Shown here: positions 36,901 to 45,903 of the stretch, in pieces
How positions within the stretch are numbered: position 1 is the first letter of the stretch
Layout: each line of letters begins with the position of its first letter
Assembly (NCBI RefSeq): GCF_023273895.1
Contig: NZ_CP096883.1
Span: forward strand, 1,984,001 to 2,048,000
Length of the DNA stretch: 64,000 bases
Direction of reading: 5' to 3'
Source: Sphingobacterium sp. PCS056
GTDB lineage: Bacteria; Bacteroidota; Bacteroidia; Sphingobacteriales; Sphingobacteriaceae
Program-made: the position numbers and the translations under genes
Notes under the pieces: model-generated
What the model was told of the DNA's origin: nothing
Databases searched by the model: none
The model's input: only the letters and a program-made list of their open reading frames with translations

Positions 36901-38712
36901 ATGAACGTGTTTGATTATAAAGAAGAGCTCAAAAGAATTCCACATAAACCGGGTGTTTATCAGTATTTTGATAAGCAGGATATACTGATTTATATCGGTA
37001 AGGCCAAAGATCTCAGAAATCGGGTAGGTTCTTATTTTGTAAATGAAACGCAACACAACGGTAAGACAAGGGTATTAGTGCGTCAGATCAACCGTATTGC
37101 TTTTACAATTGTAGATACAGAGATTGATGCTTGGTTGTTGGAGAATTCATTGATTAAGAAGCATAAGCCTAAGTATAATGTATTATTAAAAGATGATAAG
37201 ACCTATCCGTGGATCGTTATTAAAAATGAACGTTTTCCTCGAGTTTTTTGGACACGCAAGCATATTAAAGATGGTTCCCGCTATTATGGCCCTTATGCGT
37301 CTATAGGGATGATGCACATCGTGCTGGATGTCATCCGGGATTTATTCCCGTTACGTACTTGTAATCTGGCATTGACTCAAGAGAATATTGCTCGAGGTAA
37401 GTTTAAGATCTGTCTCGAATATCAGATCGGAAATTGTAAAGGACCGTGTGAAGGTTATCAGTCTGAAGAGGATTATGACCAAAATCTGAGCGATATAAAA
37501 GATATTTTGAATGGTAAAATTTCGGTTGTCACCAATCGGATTAAAGAGCAAATGCAAACAGCTGTTTCAGAAATGAATTTTGAAAAAGCACATGCTTACA
37601 AGATGAAATTAGACAAATTGGATTTTTATCAAAGTAAATCCACCGTTGTCAATTCATCCATCACGAATGTAGATGTCTTCAGCATTGCATCGGACGAGAG
37701 CTATGCTTTTGTCAATTACTTAAAAGTAATGAATGGTGTTATTATCCAGACACAGACCGTTGAGATGAAGCGACGCCTGGATGAGACCGAACAAGAACTT
37801 CTAGCTTTGGCTATTCCTGAAATTCGAGATCGATTCAAAAGTTTATCACGAGAGATCATCGTTCCTTTTGAATTGGACATTCAAGAAAATGATCAAATCA
37901 AATTTACAGTTCCAAAATTAGGCGAGAAGAGAAAATTATTGGATCTATCGCTGAAGAATGTGGCTTTTTTTAAGAAAGAACGCTTGTTGCATTATGAGAA
38001 ACTAAATCCTGATGTAAGAGTTGATCGTATCTTGACGCAGATGAAGAAAGATCTGCGGTTGAATGTGTTGCCCCAACATATCGAATGTTTTGATAATTCC
38101 AATATACAGGGAAGTTATCCTGTATCGGCCATAGTGGTATTTAAAGATGCAAAACCATCAAAAAAAGATTATCGACACTTCAATGTGAAGACAGTGGTTG
38201 GGCCTAATGATTTCGCTACGATGGAAGAGGCGGTATATAGGCGATATAAGCGTGTTTTAGATGAAGGGACCGGATTGCCTCAGTTGATTATTATTGATGG
38301 CGGTAAGGGGCAGTTAAGCGCTGCGTTGAAAAGCTTAAAGTTATTGGGGATAGAAAAACAGGTGACGGTGATCGGTATTGCCAAAAGATTAGAGGAGTTG
38401 TATTATCCAGGTGATCAATATCCCCTATATTTGGATAAAAAATCGGAAACACTAAAAATTATACAACACCTTCGTGATGAAGCCCATCGATTCGGAATTA
38501 CTTTCCATAGGAACCAACGTAGTCGAAAGACTTTTGTTTCTGAATTGGAGGATATCCCTGGAATAGGAAAAACCACAGTGGAGAAACTGTTGACGACCTT
38601 TAAGTCTGTCAAGAAGATTAAAGAGGCGCCTGAAGAAGAGCTAAAAAAAATATTAAACCTCAAACAGTTGCATGCTCTTTTAACTTATTTTAATCGCATT
38701 GATCAGAACTAA
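36901..38712 (+). CDS. uvrC: UvrABC excinuclease subunit C
   Basis: A 603-residue repair nuclease subunit. The N-terminal GIY-YIG nuclease is visible in PGVYQYFDKQDILIYIGKA. A UVR helix pair lies near residues 200-240 (FEKAHAYKMKLD). The RNase H-like 5'-incision domain spans about 380-540 (CFDNSNIQGSYPVSA, LIIIDGGKGQLSAA). Two helix-hairpin-helix motifs close the protein (LEDIPGIGKTTVEKLL). It cuts both sides of DNA lesions marked by UvrA/UvrB. ATG at 36901 was chosen; the frame extends two codons to a TTG that overlaps the terminator tail. Confidence 0.97.
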   Translation: MNVFDYKEELKRIPHKPGVYQYFDKQDILIYIGKAKDLRNRVGSYFVNETQHNGKTRVLVRQINRIAFTIVDTEIDAWLLENSLIKKHKPKYNVLLKDDKTYPWIVIKNERFPRVFWTRKHIKDGSRYYGPYASIGMMHIVLDVIRDLFPLRTCNLALTQENIARGKFKICLEYQIGNCKGPCEGYQSEEDYDQNLSDIKDILNGKISVVTNRIKEQMQTAVSEMNFEKAHAYKMKLDKLDFYQSKSTVVNSSITNVDVFSIASDESYAFVNYLKVMNGVIIQTQTVEMKRRLDETEQELLALAIPEIRDRFKSLSREIIVPFELDIQENDQIKFTVPKLGEKRKLLDLSLKNVAFFKKERLLHYEKLNPDVRVDRILTQMKKDLRLNVLPQHIECFDNSNIQGSYPVSAIVVFKDAKPSKKDYRHFNVKTVVGPNDFATMEEAVYRRYKRVLDEGTGLPQLIIIDGGKGQLSAALKSLKLLGIEKQVTVIGIAKRLEELYYPGDQYPLYLDKKSETLKIIQHLRDEAHRFGITFHRNQRSRKTFVSELEDIPGIGKTTVEKLLTTFKSVKKIKEAPEEELKKILNLKQLHALLTYFNRIDQN

Positions 38713-38725
38713 AATTTATACTATA

Positions 38726-38754
38726 GAAAAGCCTCTAAATTTTAGAGGCTTTTC
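38726..38754. terminator. Bidirectional terminator between uvrC and era
   Basis: GAAAAGCCTCTAAA pairs with TTTAGAGGCTTTTC around a minimal loop. It serves both converging genes. Confidence 0.8.
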
Positions 38755-38791
38755 TTCTTAATTGTAATTGATCAAAAAATATAATCTAGAA

Positions 38792-39670
38792 TTAGTCGTC
38801 GTAACCGAATCTTTTTAAGTAATTCTTTTTACTTCTCCAATCTGGGATTACCTTAACAAAAACTTCTAAGAATACTTTCTTGCCAATAAATTCTTCAATA
38901 TCTTGACGAGCATAGGTACCTACTTTTTTAATCATGGAACCTCCTGTACCGATGATAATATTTTTTTGCGAATCTCGTTCTACGATGATCTCTGCAGCAA
39001 TCCGTGTGATCTTAGGTTCTTCTTTATAAGAAGTGACAATGACCTCAGAACTGTATGGAATTTCCTTGTCGTACAGTTTGAATATTTTTTCACGAATCAT
39101 TTCCGAGACAAAGAAACGCATTGACTTGTCTGTCAGTTCATCCTTTTCATAGTAAGGGGCATGTACCGGAAGTTTTTCCTTGATATAGTCCATGACACCA
39201 GTTACATTGTGGTTAAGCAGTGCTGATACAGCAAAAATAACTTCCGGATTGATGGTTTCTTTCCAGAATTCTACTTTAGCCATCACTTCTGCTTCGTTAG
39301 ATTTATCAATTTTATTAATCAGAACGGCTACCGGAGAACTTGTTTTTTTCAATTTCTCGATAACATCATTTTCATCATATTTTTCATTGATATCTGTAAC
39401 AAATAAAATAATGTCCGCATCGATTAGCGATCCTTGGACAAAATTCATCATTGATTCTTGTAGCGAATAGTTTGGTTTGATGATACCTGGTGTGTCTGAA
39501 AAGACAATTTGGTGCTCCTCATCATTCACTATTCCAATAATGCGGTGTCTTGTTGTTTGAGCTTTAGGAGTGATGATAGACATCTTTTCACCCACTAAAG
39601 CGTTCATTAGCGTAGACTTACCTGCATTAGGTTTACCGATGATGCTTACGAATCCTGCTTTATGCGACAT
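38792..39670 (-). CDS. era: GTPase Era
   Basis: A 292-residue GTPase with G1 GKPNAGKST, G2 TTRHR, G3 DTPGI, G4 NKID and G5 SALLN, followed by a C-terminal KH domain (about 200-290, with IIGTGGSMIKKVG). Era binds the 3' end of 16S rRNA and helps 30S ribosome assembly. The start at 39670 was chosen because MSHKAGFVSIIGKPN is the family N-terminus; the frame runs upstream to 39724 without homologous residues. It is convergent with uvrC and divergent from the tRNA-fMet cluster. Confidence 0.97.
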   Translation of the reverse strand: MSHKAGFVSIIGKPNAGKSTLMNALVGEKMSIITPKAQTTRHRIIGIVNDEEHQIVFSDTPGIIKPNYSLQESMMNFVQGSLIDADIILFVTDINEKYDENDVIEKLKKTSSPVAVLINKIDKSNEAEVMAKVEFWKETINPEVIFAVSALLNHNVTGVMDYIKEKLPVHAPYYEKDELTDKSMRFFVSEMIREKIFKLYDKEIPYSSEVIVTSYKEEPKITRIAAEIIVERDSQKNIIIGTGGSMIKKVGTYARQDIEEFIGKKVFLEVFVKVIPDWRSKKNYLKRFGYDD

Positions 39671-39708
39671 TTTTTTTAATTTAATTAGGATTACAAAGAA
39701 ACAAAATA

Positions 39709-39716
39709 TATCTTTG
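39709..39716 (+). promoter_or_regulatory. Candidate -7 box TATCTTTG upstream of the tRNA-fMet cluster
   Basis: TATCTTTG matches TAnnTTTG and lies 70 bp before the first tRNA. It could drive the whole tandem array as one transcript. Confidence 0.4.
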
Positions 39717-39785
39717 TGCTCCAATTCGGAGGTAAAGATATCTTGCTTTTTTGTATTTAAAAGTAAGATTGACCAAAAAATATAT

Positions 39786-39858
<73 letters not shown>

Positions 39859-39906
39859 CTAAAGAGTCCGTTGCAAGACACGGATTCGAAGACATTAAAA
39901 ATACAT

Positions 39907-39979
<73 letters not shown>

Positions 39980-40027
39980 CTAAAGAGTCCGTTGGAAGAC
40001 ACGGATTCGAAGACATTGAAAACACAT

Positions 40028-40100
<73 letters not shown>

Positions 40101-40149
40101 CTATAAGAGTCCGTTGAAAGACACGGATTCGAAGACATTGAAAATACAT

Positions 40150-40222
<73 letters not shown>

Positions 40223-40270
40223 CTAAAGAGTCCGTTGAAAGACACGGATTCGAAGACATTGAAAATACAT

Positions 40271-40343
<73 letters not shown>

Positions 40344-40351
40344 CTATAAAG

Positions 40352-40385
40352 AACCCCTTAGTCAAAAGCTAAGGGGTTTCTTTTT
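40352..40385 (+). terminator. Intrinsic terminator of the tRNA array
   Basis: AACCCCTTAG pairs perfectly with CTAAGGGGTT around a seven-base loop, followed by TCTTTTT. Confidence 0.85.
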
Positions 40386-40899
40386 GCCTGTTTTTTAGAG
40401 AACATGTTACTAAAGCTATGATCGTAACAGGTTAAAAGTAGGTTGTGAAACTGAAGGTCGCTTAATTCGTACCGTCTCTATATCCTGAAGTTAGAGAAAT
40501 TGGTGATATTCCTGAGTCACTGAGGTATTGACTGAAGAAGAGTGTATAATTGCTCGTATAATAAAAAAGAAATTAATTGATTTTCTTATTCAAAGAATTG
40601 CAAAAAGGCATACAAAAGCAGCTATCTCCTATGGATACCTGCTTTTTTTATAGTGTCTGTATTTTTGAGTTTTTATTGTGTCTACGGATACGCTAGATCG
40701 ATATATCAAGAGATAAAAGAACAGTATGATTTTTAATTTCAAATTGAACTATGTATTAGTTAGCTAAACAAACGATTGCGTTATTTTATGCAATCGATTT
40801 CGTTTCATATTAAATTTATATTAAGTAATCTTTACACTATTTTGCAGAAGATAAATTATGATAATTAACTAATTTACTGATTATCTTGAAATTAAGTTT
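40386..40899. other. Gene-free stretch between the tRNA array and the second SusC gene
   Basis: I see no coding sequence. A terminator-like hairpin sits at 40614-40649 although no gene ends before it, so a short RNA or a decayed gene may lie at about 40400-40610. The last 150 bases are the leader of the SusC gene. Confidence 0.5.
40614..40649 (+). terminator. Orphan terminator-like hairpin
   Basis: AAAAGCAG and TATC pair with GATA and CTGCTTTT across one internal mismatch, followed by T7. No gene precedes it within 230 bp. Confidence 0.5.
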
Positions 40900-43800
40900 A
40901 TGAATAAGAGATTTACAAAACCTTTTTTTGTGACTAAATTTTATCCCATTACGTCAGCTTTGATGTTGGCGCTAATTGCTCCAAGCATAGCTGAAGCACA
41001 TGATGATGGTGATTTAATTAGCTCAACAATCAGCAGTTCGCAGCAGAAAATTTCTGGTACTGTTACTTCTAGTTCAGGTCCATTAAGTGGCGTGACGATT
41101 TATGTGAAAGAGAATTCCACGATTGCGACTTCAACAGATAGCAATGGACGCTATTCTATTCAGGTAGCAAATGGTCAGACTTTAGTGTTTTCAGCTGTCG
41201 GATTTGACAAGGTTGAAAAACCTGTGCAGGGCGCAACAGTGAATGTCGTACTTGTAGCATCAAATGAGGCATTAGAAGAAGTGGTTGTTGTTGGTTATGG
41301 GAGCCAAAAAAAGGAAAACTTAACTGGTTCATTGCAGACTGTAAAAGGTGATAAATTGCGCGATATTACTTCTCCTTCAGTTGAAAACATGTTAAATGGT
41401 AAAGCTGCGGGTGTATATGTCGCTCCGGGAACGGGAAGACCAGGCGCAAAAGGTGGTGTAGTCATTCGCGGTCAAGCCACTTTAAGTGGTACGACAAGTC
41501 CACTATGGGTTGTCGATGGTGTTATTCTCGGATCTAGTGCTGGTGATTTAAATCCAGATGATATTGCTACCTTAACGGTATTAAAAGATGCAGCTTCAAC
41601 GGCTATATATGGTTCACAGGGAGCAAATGGTGTGGTTGTCGTCACCACAAAAAATCCAACTGCAAATAGCACTTCAATCAATTTCTCTTCAAAAATCGGA
41701 TTTAATCAACTTACCACTGGTAATTTGAAAATGATGAATGGTGCTGAACTTTATGATTATTATGCTTCTTTTGCAAACCAAGCGGCAATTAAATTTCCCC
41801 GTTGGAATGCTGATTTGAGAAATAGTGATTTCGATTGGTGGAAAGTGGCTACACAACATGGTTTTACCCAAAATCATAATATTTCTATCCAATCGGGTAC
41901 TGAAAAGCTACAATCTTATCTATCATTGGGTTACTACAATGAAGTAGGTGCTGTGAAAGGCTATGATTACGATCGTTATAATTTCCGTATGAATACGGTT
42001 TATAAACCGACGAAATGGTTGACCGTTAAACCAACTTTAGTTGGAGCACGTAGAGGAGTAGAGGATAGACAATATTCTACAACAGCGATGTATTCAAATT
42101 TCCCTTGGGATAACCCATTTGATGCAGATGGCAAGCCGGTTCCTCATCGTTATAGCGGGTGGGTAAATAGTGCGAACACAAACTACCTGTATGATTTACA
42201 ATGGGACCATAGTGCCAATACCAATTATGAGTTCAGCGGTAATATGGACTTTGATATCAAATTCACCAATTGGTTGACTTTTTCATCCGTCAATAACTAC
42301 CGCTATAATACTTATAGTGCTGCGGGGTATACAGATCCTCGTTCTAGTGGAGGAGAAAGTGTAAAAGGACGTTTAACAGATTACCGCTCAGAATATGCGC
42401 GTCGTTATACCAGTCAGATATTGCGTTTTAATAAATCTTGGGGTAAACATGCTGTGAATGCATTAGCAGCTTATGAATTCAATGATTATTGGGACAAGAC
42501 ATTGGATGTTTATGGTACAGGTTTTATTCCTGGCTTCGAAGTGTTAAATGTTGTTGCTAAACCAGAACGTACTAGAGGAAATATTAATGAATGGGCAGTC
42601 CAATCTTTATTATCGAATGCAAATTATGCTTACGATGGTAAATATTTGGGACAGGTATCTTTCCGTCGTGATGGTGCTTCCAATTTTGGAGATAACGCTA
42701 AATATGGTAATTTTTTCTCCGTGAGTGGAGGATGGAATATCAATCGCGAGAGTTGGTTCAATGCCGCCTGGATTGATAATTTGAAAGTCCGTGCTTCATA
42801 TGGATCTGTTGGAAATCGTCCAAGTTCTTTATATCCACAGTATAGTTTATATTCTGTGTCCTCTTCTTCGGGGTATAATGAATATTCTGGGGCATTAATT
42901 AGTCAAATTGGAAACAAGGACCTGACGTGGGAACGCACCTTTACAACAGGTGCAGGATTTGATGCAACGATGTTTAACAATCGTGCTCGTGTCAGTTTTG
43001 ATTACTATGATAAGAAAACGGACAATATCTTATATCAAGTACCTATTAGTGGTTTGACAGGTGTTACTAGTGTTTGGAAGAATATTGGTAAAATGCAAAA
43101 TAGAGGTATTGAGCTTACTTTAGGCGGTGATATCATTCGTAAAAATGATTTCACTTGGAGCTTAGATATCAATATCGGCCATAACAAAAATAAGTTAACC
43201 GAATTGATTAAGAGCAAAGATGCTAATGGCAACGATGTGATAAGACCTCTTATCATCGGTGACGGTTTAGGAATCGCTGGTTCTGCTAGTCGAGTTTTGG
43301 AACCTGGATTACCAGTTGATACTTATTATATGCCGATATGGGCTGGGGTCAATGTCGAGACTGGTGCTCCTGAATGGTATAAAGTTGAAACCGATCAGGA
43401 TGGTAATCAAACTCAAGTAAAAACTTCTAATTACTCAGCAGCTACCTTGCAGAAGGCAGGAAAAGCATCCCCAGATCTATTTGGTGGATTCAATACAGGA
43501 ATCACTTACAAACAGTTTGATCTCAATGCATCATTTGGCTACTCCATTGGTGGGAAGATCTATAATTATTCTCGTCAAGAATATGATTCTGATGGAACTT
43601 ATACCGATAGGAACCAGATGAAATTGCAAGACGGCTGGAGTCGATGGGAAAAACCAGGAGATATTGCTACACATCCAATCGCTAAATACAATAATAACGA
43701 TAAAGGAAATTCTACATCAACTCGTTATTTAGAAGATAGTGATTTTTTAAGATTACGTTCATTGACCTTGGGCTATAACCTGAAATTGGAACAATATAAA

Positions 43801-43977
43801 TTGAAAAATGTCCGTGTATTCTTTACGGGGGAGAACTTGTTTACCATTACGAACTATTCAGGTGTAGATCCTGAGATTTCGATCAATGAAGATACAGGCG
43901 CTATCTTAGGTTCGGCAGGTCCTGCTATATATCCTGCTACACGCAAATTTATGTTTGGTCTTAATGTGACATTTTAG
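40900..43977 (+). CDS. SusC-type TonB-dependent transporter (GH84 locus)
   Basis: A 1025-residue SusC protein with a signal region (about 1-33, ending AEAH), a carboxypeptidase-like domain (about 48-118), a TonB-box region (LEEVVVVGYGSQ), a plug (about 135-240, with PLWVVDGVIL and TVLKDAASTAIYGSQGANGV) and a barrel that ends FMFGLNVTF. It is about as long as the SusC of the pectin locus but clearly diverged from it. It should import an oligosaccharide captured by the SusD that follows by 20 bp. From the GH84 downstream, N-acetylglucosamine-containing host or mucin-type glycans are a plausible but unproven substrate. Confidence 0.94.
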   Translation: MNKRFTKPFFVTKFYPITSALMLALIAPSIAEAHDDGDLISSTISSSQQKISGTVTSSSGPLSGVTIYVKENSTIATSTDSNGRYSIQVANGQTLVFSAVGFDKVEKPVQGATVNVVLVASNEALEEVVVVGYGSQKKENLTGSLQTVKGDKLRDITSPSVENMLNGKAAGVYVAPGTGRPGAKGGVVIRGQATLSGTTSPLWVVDGVILGSSAGDLNPDDIATLTVLKDAASTAIYGSQGANGVVVVTTKNPTANSTSINFSSKIGFNQLTTGNLKMMNGAELYDYYASFANQAAIKFPRWNADLRNSDFDWWKVATQHGFTQNHNISIQSGTEKLQSYLSLGYYNEVGAVKGYDYDRYNFRMNTVYKPTKWLTVKPTLVGARRGVEDRQYSTTAMYSNFPWDNPFDADGKPVPHRYSGWVNSANTNYLYDLQWDHSANTNYEFSGNMDFDIKFTNWLTFSSVNNYRYNTYSAAGYTDPRSSGGESVKGRLTDYRSEYARRYTSQILRFNKSWGKHAVNALAAYEFNDYWDKTLDVYGTGFIPGFEVLNVVAKPERTRGNINEWAVQSLLSNANYAYDGKYLGQVSFRRDGASNFGDNAKYGNFFSVSGGWNINRESWFNAAWIDNLKVRASYGSVGNRPSSLYPQYSLYSVSSSSGYNEYSGALISQIGNKDLTWERTFTTGAGFDATMFNNRARVSFDYYDKKTDNILYQVPISGLTGVTSVWKNIGKMQNRGIELTLGGDIIRKNDFTWSLDINIGHNKNKLTELIKSKDANGNDVIRPLIIGDGLGIAGSASRVLEPGLPVDTYYMPIWAGVNVETGAPEWYKVETDQDGNQTQVKTSNYSAATLQKAGKASPDLFGGFNTGITYKQFDLNASFGYSIGGKIYNYSRQEYDSDGTYTDRNQMKLQDGWSRWEKPGDIATHPIAKYNNNDKGNSTSTRYLEDSDFLRLRSLTLGYNLKLEQYKLKNVRVFFTGENLFTITNYSGVDPEISINEDTGAILGSAGPAIYPATRKFMFGLNVTF

Positions 43978-43997
43978 TTAAAAGAGAGAAAAATTTT

Positions 43998-45731
43998 ATG
44001 AAAAAGATACTATCTGTACTATTAGTAGCTGCTACGATTACATCATGTAATATCGATCGCTTACCTTACGGCTCGATGGATTCTGAGAATATTGCTGCTA
44101 ATCCAGATGCCATGATAAATGGTACTTATGCACAATTGAAAGCCTGGTCGGATCCGATGCATCGCGCTGGCGAGTATGCTGGTGATAATATGATGATTCG
44201 CGGAGCTTCGACGGATGCATTTTATGAGTTTATTTCGTATGCACGTACGCCAAATAACGGGCGTTTGTCTAGTTTTTGGGATGCAGGATATAAGGCTATT
44301 GCGCAGTCATCTAATGTAATGAAAATCATTACTGAAGGTGAAAGTCCTGAAAAAGACAACCAACTAGGAGAGTGTTATTACATTCGCGGCATGATGTATT
44401 TCTACTTGGTTCGTGCCTATGGACGTCCTTATTATCAAAGTCCTGAAACCAATCTTGGATTACCTATTGTAAATGGTACCCCTGATGATGTATTTAATGA
44501 TCTACGTTTACCAGATCGTGCTACCGTTAAAGCAACGTATGAACAGGCGATCAGTGATTTGAAGAAGGCAGAATCGTTATTGACAATTAAAAAAGGCAAT
44601 ATCTATGCTTCTAAGGGAGCAGCTCAAGCCATGTTATCTCGAGTTTACCTGTATATGAGCGGTACATACCAGTCTCCAAATGCTGAATACGCGAGATTGT
44701 CGGTAGAATATGCGGATAAAGTGATCAACTCTGGAGACTATACGTTGTTGGATCGAGACAAATTTATGAAATATAATACCTTTACACCAGAGAATAATGC
44801 TGAGACGATCTTTGCTATTAAAAGAGTGGCATCTGAATTTTCGGGTTATGATCATTATTATGGTATTGGTGGTATGTATTCAAATATTGGCGGTATGGGC
44901 TGGGGTGAGATGTATGCAAGTGCAAAATACATCGATTTGCTAAATGAAACAGGTCGTAACGACTGGCGCCCAGACAACTACCGTATCGTAGATGCGCGTG
45001 CTTCCTTTATAGAACCCACTTATTCCGAAGATGAAAAGACAGGGAAGTATACCGAGGTCTTTCGCTTTATAAAAGAAGACGCTGCAAATACATTAAATTA
45101 TGCCCAATTTATTATTGAGCGAACAGGTAACACCGTTACTGCTATAGAGGTAATTCCAAAAACGGCGACTACTGCCGAACAAAGAATACCTTATGCATTA
45201 ACAGTGATCAACGCCAATGAAGGAACCTATAGTATAAAATACAAGGATGGTAAAACGTATAATGGGGTATTGGATTATTATATTTCATTAAATCGTGTAT
45301 ATCCTCAGTTCTATATTACGAAATGTTCTAAAGAAGGTGAAAATTCGCAATTACATTCACCAGTCATCAGCAGATTAGGAGAGGTTTATCTCAATAGAGC
45401 AGAAGCACAAGCAAAATTGGGTAATTACGGTGCAGCATTAGCGGATTTAAATAAAATAAGAACCCGCTCGATTACAAATGGTGCGTATTCATCCTTAAAT
45501 GCTTCAAATGCAAGTACATTAATTGATAAAGAGCGTGAATTGGAATTGGCATTTCAAGCAGAACGTAGCTATGATGTATTTCGTAATGGTAAAGCATTGA
45601 CGCGTCAATATCCAGGACCGCATAATCAATCTGAGGTTATAGCGCCAACGGACTTTCGTGTCGTATACTATATCCCGCAGAGTGCGATTAATTCATACCC
45701 TGGAGTGTTGACTCAAAATCCAACACAATAG
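43998..45731 (+). CDS. SusD/RagB-type glycan-binding lipoprotein (GH84 locus)
   Basis: A 577-residue lipoprotein with signal MKKILSVLLVAATITSC (lipobox ITSC). SusD landmarks are GECYYIRGMMYFYLVRAYGRPYY, the TPR-like AKGAAQAMLSRVYLYM-type helix, VISRLGEVYLNRAEAQAKLG and the C-terminal KERELELAFQAERSYDVFR. It is of normal SusD length and is predicted to sit at the cell surface as lid of the SusC barrel. It ends at a strong terminator, so the GH84 gene that follows by 172 bp needs its own promoter. Confidence 0.94.
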   Translation: MKKILSVLLVAATITSCNIDRLPYGSMDSENIAANPDAMINGTYAQLKAWSDPMHRAGEYAGDNMMIRGASTDAFYEFISYARTPNNGRLSSFWDAGYKAIAQSSNVMKIITEGESPEKDNQLGECYYIRGMMYFYLVRAYGRPYYQSPETNLGLPIVNGTPDDVFNDLRLPDRATVKATYEQAISDLKKAESLLTIKKGNIYASKGAAQAMLSRVYLYMSGTYQSPNAEYARLSVEYADKVINSGDYTLLDRDKFMKYNTFTPENNAETIFAIKRVASEFSGYDHYYGIGGMYSNIGGMGWGEMYASAKYIDLLNETGRNDWRPDNYRIVDARASFIEPTYSEDEKTGKYTEVFRFIKEDAANTLNYAQFIIERTGNTVTAIEVIPKTATTAEQRIPYALTVINANEGTYSIKYKDGKTYNGVLDYYISLNRVYPQFYITKCSKEGENSQLHSPVISRLGEVYLNRAEAQAKLGNYGAALADLNKIRTRSITNGAYSSLNASNASTLIDKERELELAFQAERSYDVFRNGKALTRQYPGPHNQSEVIAPTDFRVVYYIPQSAINSYPGVLTQNPTQ

Positions 45732-45749
45732 ATTAAGTTGATCATTTTT

Positions 45750-45788
45750 AAAAAATGGCTTTGCAGATTTGCAAGGCCATTTTTTTTA
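45750..45788 (+). terminator. Intrinsic terminator after susD (GH84 locus)
   Basis: AAAAATGGCTTTGC pairs with GCAAGGCCATTTTT (one G-U pair) around a six-base loop, followed by a long T run. Confidence 0.85.
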
Positions 45789-45903
45789 TCGTATTTCCTC
45801 TCTTGTTTTCACGCAAACGATTTCATGCCTTTCGAATTTGTGACATTCATCTTATACCATTATACTTGTTTTACTTTAACCTAATTCAATTTCTACAATC
45901 ATT

